64,000 nt of DNA from Flavobacterium jumunjinense (GCF_021650975.2 NZ_CP091285.1:1302001-1366000); one strand, 5' to 3'. Counted from the stretch's first letter, positions 7,361 to 15,628 are shown. Notes: generated by a model from the sequence alone, not told the origin. Translations and numbers: made by a program.

Positions 7361-9143
7361 TTGAATATCTGGAAAAATTCCGATTTTAGCACAATAGATC
7401 CAGAAAAAAACAAGTTCATTGATATAACCGATAAAAACCCTGTTTTAATTGACTATCGTTCAACTAAAAAACTAGGTTTTCACACAGATAACACTGCTAT
7501 AGAATGGAAACTAAGCAGCAATAGCATAGCGCTAAAGGTTGTTTCTGGCACAGGTATTTATAAGGAAATTATTGTACGTACTGCCGATGGAAACGATATC
7601 CGATTCGTTGAGGAGAAAATAACGCATGATTATGATTACCACCCACTATCTCCTCTAGCAATAATCGCGGCAGACAATCCTACTTTTATTCTCAAAGATG
7701 AAGAACAACAAGAAGATAGTAAATTTACAAATTTACCCGCTTTTGTGCTATATGCTAATAATGAAAGTGCTTTTTGGGAAAATATAATGACGGGGGGTGA
7801 ATATGCTATCGATGTGCTAACAACACTTTCTGGAGTAGGAAATATTTTAAAAGTAGGTCGTTTAGCAAAAATACTAAAAGCAGGACATTCACTAATAGGA
7901 AAGTCTAAAGCTGTCACCAATGTAATTACAGGTGTAAAAGCCTTTGCTGGAGTTGTTGAAATTAGTAGCGGTGTGGGTAATGCATTATTAAAGCTGTTAG
8001 ATGTAAACGATACCGAATTAGGTAGAGAAATAGCCGAATATTTGTTTTATTTAGAAATGATTTCCTTATCGGGAGAAATTACTGTTGCACTGCATGTTGG
8101 ATTGAAAAAAAATGCAAAAAAATTAGTAGGTAATGCAAAAAACAAAGCTAAATTAGAAAAAAAATTAGACGATTTAGTAGATCAAAAGCAGATTTCTAAA
8201 TCAGAAGCAGATGAGGTAATTGAGCATTTGAAAATTGTGGCAAATGAGGCAGAAAAAATTAGTTATGTTCCACTACGATTTGACAAACTATATAGTATTT
8301 CTGCAGCTGCATTAGACACTGCATTAAATGTATCAAAAAATATATTTTTCTATCTCAAAAACCTTACAAAAACTAATTCAGAAACAGTATTTTATAAAGG
8401 GGTTGAAATATTTACGGATTCACCAGCAAAAGTAAAAGTTTTTTTAGATGATGCAGCAAAGGTTTTAAAAACAAAAGGGGTTGAAGGTGTCGAACAATTT
8501 TTTGAATCAACAGGTTCTGTTTTAACTAGAAAAAGATTACATTCACAAACTGGAGAAGATTATTTAGCAACATTAGTAAGACACAAAAAAGGAGAAAAAT
8601 ATATTTATGAATTAGAAGAATTTCAAGATTTCAAACCAAAATGGGATGCAAGCGCTAAAGATCCTTCAGATAAATTTGATTGTACCATAAAATTTGCAGA
8701 AAAAGGACATCATACTGATGGTGAAAATATTTTGTATGCCGATTTATTTATACCTAAAAAATTAGGGGATTTTATGTCGTCATATAAAGGAACTGGTTTT
8801 AAAGACATAAGCATAGGAAAAACCATGTTAGATGATGGTTATGTTAAAAAAAGAAATAGGTAAAGATTTAGATGGTATTTATGCTGAATGGTTAAAATCT
8901 TCTGCTTACAAAGATTTTCCTAATTCAGAATCTGTTAACCTATATGATTTAAAAACAGCTATGAAAGGCAAAAAAATCACCAAAGAAAACCTAGAAGAAG
9001 CTGCATTTAAAACATTTACAGGAAGCTGGGCTAAAAGCAAAGGTTTTACGAAAGCAAAAGTGGTTTCTGAGAATGATGTTTATAAGGAACTTAATGGTGA
9101 TATAAATAGATTAAAAGAATTAGAAGTAATATTTATAAAATAA
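7361..9143 (+). pseudogene. Toxin module F with long upstream arm; frameshifted by a 5-bp deletion
   Basis: The frame opens right after the terminator (TTG 7361, no ATG) and carries about 240 residues not present in the other modules: NIWKNSDFSTIDPEKNKF, then a glycine-rich hydrophobic stretch (TTLSGVGNILKVGRLAKILK ... VEISSGVGNALLKLLD) that could insert into or cross a membrane, then EMISLSGEITVALHVGLKK. This is probably the pre-toxin part of the parent protein. From DEVIEHLKIVANE (about residue 285) on, it is nearly identical to module A. At about 8843 one copy of ATGTT is missing relative to module A, so the first frame ends at 8863 and the remainder reads in a second frame (8832-9143). 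It therefore cannot encode the complete toxin. Confidence 0.75.
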
Positions 9144-9693
9144 TAATATGGAAGATAAAAGATTAAAAGAAGTAATTATTGCAGTGCAAGATTATAGAAT
9201 ACACGGTTATTCCAATACTTTATTTACTGATAAAGGATACTTAATTATAGTTGAAGACTATCCAGGAGGAAATTCAAACATTAATAACCTCACAAATTAT
9301 AAAAGAGTATCATTTGAAAAAGTATTAGGTAATAAGTTCGGGAGTGAAGCTATTGTATTAGAACCTAAAAGTGCTTTATTTCTAGAGTTATTACAAGAGA
9401 TGGAATTAAAAATTAAAGAATTATCAAAAGATAATCCTAATGAGTTCTTAGATCACGAACTTGATAGATATGATGAAAAAGTTACTTTTTTTGGAGAAGA
9501 AATTGTAGTGAATGCAAGAAATAAATATGATAGAGTGTTGGTTGAGTTTTATGAGTTTTATGAAAAAATAAAACGCTTTTATGATTATAACTATCCCTTG
9601 TATCTTGTACCTGCTACTAAAGAAGATGAAGAAAAGTACTACGGAGATCATGAAAGAGGAAATTATTACGAACCTATTTCACCTCAAAAGTAA
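8210..9693 (+). repeat. 1.5-kb duplicated toxin-immunity segment, copy 2
   Basis: Near-identical to 1057-2545 but 5 bp shorter because of the deletion in the toxin. It is joined to a different arm, which marks the crossover point at the DEVIEHL codons. Confidence 0.85.
9148..9693 (+). CDS. Immunity protein of module F, near-identical to that of module A
   Basis: 181 residues, intact although its toxin is frameshifted. It keeps the 4-base spacing from the toxin stop and the terminator downstream. An intact immunity gene next to a broken toxin is expected if selection for protection against siblings or neighbours carrying this toxin remains. Transcription is uncertain, since no promoter is visible in the module. 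Confidence 0.65.
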   Translation: MEDKRLKEVIIAVQDYRIHGYSNTLFTDKGYLIIVEDYPGGNSNINNLTNYKRVSFEKVLGNKFGSEAIVLEPKSALFLELLQEMELKIKELSKDNPNEFLDHELDRYDEKVTFFGEEIVVNARNKYDRVLVEFYEFYEKIKRFYDYNYPLYLVPATKEDEEKYYGDHERGNYYEPISPQK

Positions 9694-9711
9694 ATACTTC
9701 TTGTTTAACAT

Positions 9712-9736
9712 AAACCACCTTCGGGTGGTTTTTTAA
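9712..9736 (+). terminator. Rho-independent terminator of module F
   Basis: AAACCACC-TTCG-GGTGGTTT hairpin plus T run, 18 bases after the immunity stop. Confidence 0.85.
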
Positions 9737-9767
9737 TTCTTTATAATTAGCCCTTCTAATCTTATCT

Positions 9768-9866
9768 TTGGGAGGTGAGTTAACCGTTACTATAAAAAAT
9801 GGCTTGCAAAAAAGTGCCAAAGAAGATTTATTAGCAAAAGAAATGGATCTCCTTTTTCTTAAATAA
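9768..9866 (+). pseudogene. Truncated remnant of a further toxin module
   Basis: The arm sequence starts again after the terminator (from about 9738). From the TTG at 9768 it encodes LGGELTVTIKNGLQKSAKED before homology stops and the frame ends at 9864-9866. No toxin or immunity gene follows. This marks the right-hand edge of the array and suggests a module lost by deletion. Confidence 0.7.
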
Positions 9867-9872
9867 ACTTAT

Positions 9873-10244
9873 ACTAAACTAAATAGCTCAATTACTAAAC
9901 TAAATAGCTCAATTACTAAATTAAATAGCTCAATTACTAAACTAAATAGCTTAAATACTAAATTAAATAGCGCAAATACTAAATTAAATAGCTTAAATAC
10001 TAAATTTAATAGCGCAAATACTAAATTTAATAGCGCAAATACTAAACTAAATAGCTCAATTACTAAACTAAATAGCTCAATTACTAAACTAAATAGCTCA
10101 ATTACTAAACTAAATAGCTCAATTACTAAATTAAATAGCACAGTTACTAAACTAAATAGCTTAAATACTAAACTAAATAGCTTAATTACTAAATTTAATA
10201 GCTCAAATACTAAACTAAATAGCGCAAATACTAAACTAAATAGA
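9873..10244 (+). repeat. 21-bp minisatellite, 17 full units, reading as coiled-coil heptads
   Basis: Unit consensus ACTAAACTAAATAGCTCAATT, with variants at codon 3 (CTA, TTA, TTT) and codons 6-7 (TCA ATT, TTA AAT, GCA AAT). The period is a multiple of 3. In the frame of the truncated module upstream it reads TKLNSSI / TKLNSLN / TKFNSAN heptads with Ile or Asn at a and Leu or Phe at d positions, a coiled-coil pattern. The frame is open from 9867 to 10316 with a stop at 10317-10319, but has no start codon. It may be the remains of a coiled-coil gene or a non-coding expansion. Confidence 0.85.
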
Positions 10245-10594
10245 AGTTTTCAAGTTCACATAAAATTATGTCAAGTCTGGCTTTACCCTATTCATAAATC
10301 CTTTTTTAATTGTCCGTAGACCAGAATATACATTTAGAAGCTATTATTTTACTTTCTGTAAACCATTTTAAAGTGTTAAAAGACTTTAATTAGATGTTAG
10401 AAACCTATAGGAAATTGTCAGAAGACCATTAGAAGCTGTCCGTAGCGCATCGGAAGGTATAGAAGTATCTAATAAATTATCTTTTGTTGCTTTTAGTAGT
10501 TCAATCCTTGCTCATTACTAATTAATAAAATAGCAAAAGACGAAACTGAGCCTGTATGAGTAAAGAAAACAAAAAACAAACTAAGAAGAGCGTA
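10245..10594. other. Intergenic remainder with degenerate repeats, no gene seen
   Basis: No credible open frame with a start is visible. Related short strings recur, for example TGTCCGTAGACCAG near 10311 and TGTCAGAAGACCATTAGAAG near 10418, followed by CTGTCCGTAG. This hints at another decayed repeat array. The DUF5995 gene ends at 10595 on the opposite strand. Confidence 0.4.
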
Positions 10595-11365
10595 TTAAAT
10601 TACACTTCTTAACTTCTCAATTTTAGAGACAACACTCCCTCTTTCAAACAAACGCAAAATTTTAAAAAGTAAAGACGGAATATAACCAGGGTTAGTAATC
10701 AAATCGGCAATTTTAGTAATAGAAGCATCACGCTCTTTTATTTTTTGCGTTAATGCTACACTATCTAAAGGAGCTAATGAAACTGCAAACTTCCACGCTC
10801 CGTTTCGTGCTTCTTGCATACTAAAATCAATAAGAAAGGTATCTACTTTTTGAGTTTTCTTTAAAATCCATTTCAAAATAGGCCAAACATCAGACAAGGC
10901 TGTTTCCACATTCGCAACTAATCCTGATAAAATGGTATTAATCGTATTAAAATCGTTTTTAAGATCTTCAATGACATCACCAGGCGCTACTTGTGCTGCT
11001 GCCACTCCTAAATCTAGATTAATATGAGCATTCATCCCTAATAATAAATGTTGCAAAACAATCATCCAAAAATCGTCAGCATGTTTAAAAGCAACTTCCC
11101 AACAAGAAGAAGCTTCCTCTCCATTTTTATATTGGTAATACGCTTTAATATATCTATTAGCAAAAATTACATCTAACTGCTCCATTCTTGGCCCGTTTTC
11201 AAACATTCCGTTAGCAATTCCTTCTTTTACTTTCTCAGTTACTTTGCAATATAAAACAGCAAAATACCCCAAGGTAGTACTATCTTCTATAGCTTCTTCA
11301 ATTATAGTATTTAAAATTACAATTACTTCATCTATTGTTTTTGCTTGTGGAATATTTTCAGACAT
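10595..11365 (-). CDS. DUF5995 family protein
   Basis: 256 residues, no signal peptide. The segment LLGMNAHINLDLGVAAAQVA near the middle is the signature that I associate with DUF5995, a family of helical proteins of unknown biochemical role. Two further conserved stretches are visible: FANRYIKAYYQYKNGEEASS and KWILKKTQKVDTFLIDFSMQ. The ATG at 11363-11365 is the natural start. It is transcribed away from the M15 operon, and its 3' end faces the repeat region. No partner can be inferred from context. Confidence 0.75.
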   Translation of the reverse strand: MSENIPQAKTIDEVIVILNTIIEEAIEDSTTLGYFAVLYCKVTEKVKEGIANGMFENGPRMEQLDVIFANRYIKAYYQYKNGEEASSCWEVAFKHADDFWMIVLQHLLLGMNAHINLDLGVAAAQVAPGDVIEDLKNDFNTINTILSGLVANVETALSDVWPILKWILKKTQKVDTFLIDFSMQEARNGAWKFAVSLAPLDSVALTQKIKERDASITKIADLITNPGYIPSLLFKILRLFERGSVVSKIEKLRSVI

Positions 11366-11511
11366 AAGGTTCTATTTTTCATTGGTAAATATAATCACTT
11401 TTAAATTATAAGCTTCACTAAAATAGCGTATTAGTGAATTATAACTATACGAAATAAATCTTTTGTTGAAAAGAATAAAATCTAATTATATTGATTATTT
11501 TCTTCTTTATG

Positions 11512-11543
11512 TTTGATAATTAAGATTATTTTCTTTATATTTG
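11512..11543 (+). promoter_or_regulatory. Canonical Bacteroidota promoter of the M15-patatin operon
   Basis: TTTG at 11512-11515 and TATATTTG at 11536-11543, separated by 20 bases, match the TTTG / TAnnTTTG promoter of this phylum with normal spacing. The start codon follows 24 bases later. Confidence 0.75.
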
Positions 11544-11567
11544 TACTATAATTTAAATTAAAAAACA

Positions 11568-12044
11568 ATGGACAAACACACCCAAAAAAGAATCGAAAAA
11601 CTTCATCCTTTCGTTAGAGATGAGGTTGAAAAAATCATTAACGAATGTAATGAAGTACTCACTGGAAATGCAAAAGTAAGAATTACACAAGGACTGCGAA
11701 CATTTGAGGAGCAGAATGCATTATACAATAAAGGACGTACTGTTTCAGGGAAAAAAGTAACCAATGCAAAAGCAGGCCAATCCATTCATAACTATGGGTT
11801 TGCAGTAGATATTTGCCTCATTATTAATAACAAAATTGCTTCATGGAACACAGTAAAAGATTGGGACAATGATACTGTTGCTGATTGGTATGAATGTGTG
11901 AAAATTTTCTCAAAGTACGATTGGGAATGGGGCGGAAACTGGAAAAGCTTTAAAGACCTTCCCCACTTTGAAAAAAATGGTTTTAATAATTGGAGAAAAC
12001 TTATCAAACTAGATAAAGACCAAAATGGTTATGTAGTTATATAA
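11568..12044 (+). CDS. M15 family peptidoglycan peptidase (endolysin-like L,D- or L-Ala-D-Glu endopeptidase)
   Basis: 158 residues, single catalytic domain. The zinc ligands of the M15C/VanY type are visible: His74 in GQSIHNYGFAVD, Asp81 in the same motif, and His133 in LPHFEK; the acidic residue in DWEWGGNW (about 118-123) is the likely catalytic base. GLRTFEEQNALYNKGRT is the usual N-terminal family motif. It has no signal peptide, as in phage endolysins that depend on a holin or another route to reach the wall. It is first in a four-gene operon. Confidence 0.88.
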   Translation: MDKHTQKRIEKLHPFVRDEVEKIINECNEVLTGNAKVRITQGLRTFEEQNALYNKGRTVSGKKVTNAKAGQSIHNYGFAVDICLIINNKIASWNTVKDWDNDTVADWYECVKIFSKYDWEWGGNWKSFKDLPHFEKNGFNNWRKLIKLDKDQNGYVVI

Positions 12045-12092
12045 GAAAATCTAATAAAGATTAAAAATTTTATAATAAAAAACAAACAAAAC

Positions 12093-12548
12093 ATGAAAAC
12101 ACTAAAAATAAAACTCCTTCTATTAACAATGATAGCAATTGCAAGTTGTCAGTCGTTAAAAACAGCACTATTTGATCATTATTCGTATCAAAAAACAACA
12201 GCAGTTAAAGTAGAAACACTTCTTCTAATGGACAAATCGGCTTTTGCGTATGAAACACAAAAAGAAAACATTGAAAAACTTTTATTAGAGATAGACCAAC
12301 TAAAAGAATACGAAAAAAACAAACCCAATAACGAAATCACTTATGAAATGTGGAATGTTTTAACCGATAAGGAAAAAAATCTAATAGGCGGTTATTTTAA
12401 ATTTTGGAAAGAAAAACAAACCCTTTCCCCTCAATTTACAGCAGAAGCAAAAAAACAAATAAGTGAAGCTTTAGATTTATTAATTCAATATGAAGTTAAA
12501 AAAGACAGAACCTCTAAAGACAACTTACTAGAAATAATTACCCAATAA
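12093..12548 (+). CDS. Small lipoprotein of unknown function
   Basis: 151 residues. An N-terminal signal sequence with lipobox AIASC (Cys19) predicts a lipid-anchored protein. The mature part is short, charged and helical. No family is recognised. Its place after an endolysin-like M15 peptidase makes a spanin-like or envelope-associated role conceivable, but nothing in its sequence shows that. It lies 48 bases after the M15 gene and 16 bases before the next. Confidence 0.7.
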   Translation: MKTLKIKLLLLTMIAIASCQSLKTALFDHYSYQKTTAVKVETLLLMDKSAFAYETQKENIEKLLLEIDQLKEYEKNKPNNEITYEMWNVLTDKEKNLIGGYFKFWKEKQTLSPQFTAEAKKQISEALDLLIQYEVKKDRTSKDNLLEIITQ

Positions 12549-12564
12549 AAACAAACAAAACATC

Positions 12565-12894
12565 ATGGAAATAGATAAATTAATAATTGATTTAGAAGAA
12601 GCTCTAGTGGCACTTCTTGGAAAAAAATACAGTGAACTAAAACCTGAAATTCAAAAGGATATTGATGATTTTTTAGAGAAATCTAAAGAGAAAATGAAAC
12701 GTTGGACACTTCTGCTTGCCGAAACATCTATAACAATAGAAGAGTTTGAATGGTTACTAAAAAGTCAGAAAGACATTCTTGTTCTTAAAGCACTACAAAG
12801 TGCTGGAGTATCAAAAGTTCGATTAAACACAATAAAAAACAGCATTATCAAAACAACATTCGATATTGTTTTGGCTGCCTTAATAAAACAATAA
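12565..12894 (+). CDS. Small helical protein of unknown function
   Basis: 109 residues, helical, with central KRWTLLLAETSITIEEFEWL and a moderately hydrophobic C-terminal helix (KTTFDIVLAALIKQ). It has no signal peptide and no clear transmembrane segment. It lies 2 bases before the patatin gene, so the two are probably translationally coupled. Family unknown. Confidence 0.65.
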   Translation: MEIDKLIIDLEEALVALLGKKYSELKPEIQKDIDDFLEKSKEKMKRWTLLLAETSITIEEFEWLLKSQKDILVLKALQSAGVSKVRLNTIKNSIIKTTFDIVLAALIKQ

Positions 12895-12896
12895 CT

Positions 12897-13934
12897 ATGG
12901 CAAAAAAAATCAGAATATTAAGCCTAGATGGTGGTGGAATTAGAGGAATTATTAGTTGCGTTGTACTGAAATACATTCAAGAACAATTACAAAAAATTGA
13001 CAATCCGAATGCGAAAATTGGTGATTATTTTGATTTAATTGCCGGAAGTAGCACAGGAGGTTTGTTATCCGCAATATTATTATTTCCAGACAACACAAAG
13101 AATGCAAAATTCTCTATTGAAGCCGCTTTAGATCTCTATGCAAAAAAAGGAGATACCATTTTTAACGTCTCCTTTTGGGAAGAAATAATAAACCCTTTCG
13201 GATTGTTTAATGAGAAGATATCGCAACGCAATTTAGAAAGACAATTGCATGAAGTTTTTGGTAATTTAGAATTGAGAGAATTAATAAAGCCTTGTTTAAT
13301 AACATCTTATGATATAAATCAGCGAAAAGCAAAATTCTTTTGTAGTCATGAAGCCGAATCTGTATTAGAAAACTTCTATGTGAAAGACGTTTGTAGAGCA
13401 ACAAGTGCAGCACCAACTTATTTTGAACCTGCAAAAATAAAATCGCTCTACGATCAAGAATTCACATTAATAGACGGTGGTGTTTATGCTAATAATCCCG
13501 CTTTGTGTGCCTATGCGGAAGCGAGAAAAATTCCATTTTCAAAAATATTGAAAGATTCCGAGAAAGTCGATTATCCAGACATTAACGACATGATCATCGT
13601 TTCCATTGGAACTGGAGAAGTTTTAAAACCTTATACTTTTGAGAAATTCGAAAATGCAGGAAAAATTAAATGGATTTCACCTTTGATTGATATACTATTG
13701 TCTGCCAATGTGGAAACTGTTAACTATCATCTTTCAAAGATGTTTGAATCTTTAGGGCCAAGAAACAGAAAAAATTACTATCGATTGATGCCTCAATTGC
13801 ATAATGCTTCACCAGAAATGGACGACACTTCGAAGAAAAACATCTTTGAATTGATACAAGCAGGTTTGTATTTTGTGGATCAAAACAGAAAAACTTTAAA
13901 TGAAGTCGCTAAGAAATTAGTGAAGAACAAATGA
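12897..13934 (+). CDS. Patatin-like phospholipase
   Basis: 345 residues. All landmarks of the patatin fold are present: the oxyanion loop DGGGIRG (11-17), the nucleophile Ser52 in GSSTGG, and the catalytic Asp193 in DGGVYANNP. Such enzymes remove acyl chains from phospholipids. In bacteria they serve as secreted toxins, as effectors of defence systems such as CBASS CapV, or as lipid enzymes. No signal peptide is visible. No cyclase or sensor gene is nearby, so a CBASS role is not supported here. It is the last gene of the M15 operon. Confidence 0.88.
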   Translation: MAKKIRILSLDGGGIRGIISCVVLKYIQEQLQKIDNPNAKIGDYFDLIAGSSTGGLLSAILLFPDNTKNAKFSIEAALDLYAKKGDTIFNVSFWEEIINPFGLFNEKISQRNLERQLHEVFGNLELRELIKPCLITSYDINQRKAKFFCSHEAESVLENFYVKDVCRATSAAPTYFEPAKIKSLYDQEFTLIDGGVYANNPALCAYAEARKIPFSKILKDSEKVDYPDINDMIIVSIGTGEVLKPYTFEKFENAGKIKWISPLIDILLSANVETVNYHLSKMFESLGPRNRKNYYRLMPQLHNASPEMDDTSKKNIFELIQAGLYFVDQNRKTLNEVAKKLVKNK

Positions 13935-13953
13935 TAAATGTTAAATAAAATCT

Positions 13954-13961
13954 TACTTTTG
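13954..13961 (+). promoter_or_regulatory. -7 promoter element of the type IX secreted protein
   Basis: TACTTTTG fits TAnnTTTG and lies 16 bases before the ATG; no clear TTG element is seen at the proper distance upstream. Confidence 0.5.
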
Positions 13962-13977
13962 TAAAAAAAATATCATT

Positions 13978-15009
13978 ATGAAATTAAAAAAATTACACTT
14001 ACTATTTTGCTTTACATTATCAAGTTTTTCCTTTGCTCAATCAACTTATACAAATGGATCGATATCAACTGGGCAAACAACAAAAAGTGGTGTTTTAGCT
14101 CCAACTTTGCCTGCACAACATCAATGGAGTGAGATGCAAAATAATACTGGAAACACAACACAAACCAATAATATTTCTGGTTATAACGGGTATTATAATG
14201 GTAGTAATACAGATTTAAGAATTTTTGATGATTTCACAGTCCCATTTGGACAAACTTGGAATATTGAAAATGTAGATGTTTTTTGTTATCAATTAGATTA
14301 CTTAGGGAGTACATCACCATTAGATGTTTTGAGAGTCAGAATTTGGAGTGGTTTTCCATATTTAAATACTTCTACAGTAGTTACAGGTAATATGACAACA
14401 AACATAATTGATTTAGCGAATTGTGAAGACACCTATACACTTAGAATTAGCAACACTCAGATTCCAAGCCCAGGAACACCTCCAACAGAAAGTAAAAGAA
14501 TTTGGAAAATAAGAGGAAATCTAACTGCAAGTTTAACTGCTGGAAGGTATTGGATAGAATATCAAGGAAAAGCAGCAAATAACGCTAGTTTTAAATTTAT
14601 ACCAACTACAACAATAGACTCAAGAGGAAATGGTAATGCAAATCAATACAATGTAAACTCAAATACTTTTAGTTCTTTATCAGATACAGGATCTCCTTAT
14701 TCATCACCAGATGTTCAACAAGATTTGGCTTTTAATATAAATTACACTACTCCACTTAGTACTGTATTAAATAATAAAACTAATTTTTCTATTTATCCTA
14801 ATCCAGCATCTGACATTCTTAATATAGAAGTTGCAAATAAAAATGATAATTATAATTATCAAATAAATGACATAATGGGAAAAGTTATCAAATCAGGAAT
14901 TATATCAACTGAAAGTATATTAATTGATGATTTAAAAAATGGCGTTTATTTTCTAAGTTTGAGCTCAGAAAACGAAAAGTTTAACATCAAATTTATCAAA
15001 CAAAACTAA
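13978..15009 (+). CDS. Secreted protein with type IX (type A) C-terminal sorting domain
   Basis: 343 residues. The N-terminal signal peptide (LHLLFCFTLSSFSFAQ) would direct export to the periplasm. The C-terminal 75 residues, beginning at NFSIYPNPASDILNIEV and ending FNIKFIKQN, are a typical type A sorting domain (TIGR04183-like) used for export through the type IX system and attachment or release at the cell surface. The middle (15-265) is Asn/Thr-rich and probably all-beta; no enzymatic motif is recognised. It is a single gene with its own promoter and terminator. Confidence 0.85.
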   Translation: MKLKKLHLLFCFTLSSFSFAQSTYTNGSISTGQTTKSGVLAPTLPAQHQWSEMQNNTGNTTQTNNISGYNGYYNGSNTDLRIFDDFTVPFGQTWNIENVDVFCYQLDYLGSTSPLDVLRVRIWSGFPYLNTSTVVTGNMTTNIIDLANCEDTYTLRISNTQIPSPGTPPTESKRIWKIRGNLTASLTAGRYWIEYQGKAANNASFKFIPTTTIDSRGNGNANQYNVNSNTFSSLSDTGSPYSSPDVQQDLAFNINYTTPLSTVLNNKTNFSIYPNPASDILNIEVANKNDNYNYQINDIMGKVIKSGIISTESILIDDLKNGVYFLSLSSENEKFNIKFIKQN

Positions 15010-15031
15010 AAAATTTAAAATAATTACACTA

Positions 15032-15059
15032 AAGCTACTCTAACCAGTAGCTTTTTTTA
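15032..15059 (+). terminator. Rho-independent terminator
   Basis: Stem AAGCTACT / AGTAGCTT, loop CTAACC, followed by a T run. Confidence 0.8.
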
Positions 15060-15122
15060 TCTCCAATAACCAAAAACACCAATTATGTAATCTAGCCAAC
15101 ATTTCAAAAAAAAACCATAGGC

Positions 15123-15130
15123 TACATTTG
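15123..15130 (+). promoter_or_regulatory. -7 promoter element of the cupredoxin-like lipoprotein gene
   Basis: TACATTTG, 25 bases before the ATG at 15156. Confidence 0.5.
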
Positions 15131-15155
15131 CACTATAATTTATTAAGATAAAAAA

Positions 15156-15593
15156 ATGAAAAAAAGTATTTTAGCAATTAGTGCATTCGTAGTAATGCTT
15201 TTTGCATCTTGTAATGAGAAAAAAACAGAAGAAGTAATGGCAGAAGAAACTCCAGTTACAGAAGAAGTAATGGTTGAGGAAACTCCTACTACTGAAATTG
15301 TAAAACTAGAAGAAGTAGAAGGTGCTTTTACTACAACAGAATTGAAATTAAAACCAGGTAGCTATTCTTTCGAAGTAACAAACAAAGGAATTGACCATGA
15401 AGTGGCTTTTGTTTTAGCTCCTAATAAGGAAAACCTTCAAGAATCTGATTTTATTGCAGATGCCATGTTAAGGCAAACTATTAAAGACGGTGAAACGGCT
15501 TCTTCAAAAATGCCTGTAACCCTTGAAAAAGGAGAATATGTATATTTTTGTCCGTTAAACAATACTCCTAAATACAAGCTAATTGTTGAATAA
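15156..15593 (+). CDS. Cupredoxin-like lipoprotein
   Basis: 145 residues. The lipobox LFASC (Cys19) predicts a lipoprotein; an acidic, threonine-rich linker (about 23-55) follows. The C-terminal domain (LKPGSYSFEVTNKGIDHEVA ... LEKGEYVYFCPLNNTPKYKL) has the strand pattern of plastocyanin-like domains: a candidate copper ligand His in DHEVAF and Cys in FCPLNNTPKYKL. The usual second His (Cys-Pro-x-x-x-H) is not where expected, so copper binding is doubtful. It is a single gene with its own terminator. Confidence 0.7.
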   Translation: MKKSILAISAFVVMLFASCNEKKTEEVMAEETPVTEEVMVEETPTTEIVKLEEVEGAFTTTELKLKPGSYSFEVTNKGIDHEVAFVLAPNKENLQESDFIADAMLRQTIKDGETASSKMPVTLEKGEYVYFCPLNNTPKYKLIVE

Positions 15594-15628
15594 TTTATTA
15601 GAACAACTTTAGACCATCTTACTACGAG

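Noticed and set aside
9869..10141. Minus-strand 90-codon frame made of LVIELFS repeats
   Set aside because: It is the reverse reading of the 21-bp minisatellite; a purely repetitive hydrophobic peptide without conserved flanks or promoter is not a credible gene.
9873..10244. CRISPR array
   Set aside because: Units are directly adjacent with no spacers, and no cas genes are present.
12897..13934. Patatin gene as CBASS effector (CapV)
   Set aside because: No nucleotide cyclase, HORMA/TRIP13 or E1/E2/JAB genes are nearby; only the catalytic domain fits.
11568..13934. Prophage
   Set aside because: Apart from an endolysin-like peptidase there are no capsid, tail, integrase or repressor genes around.
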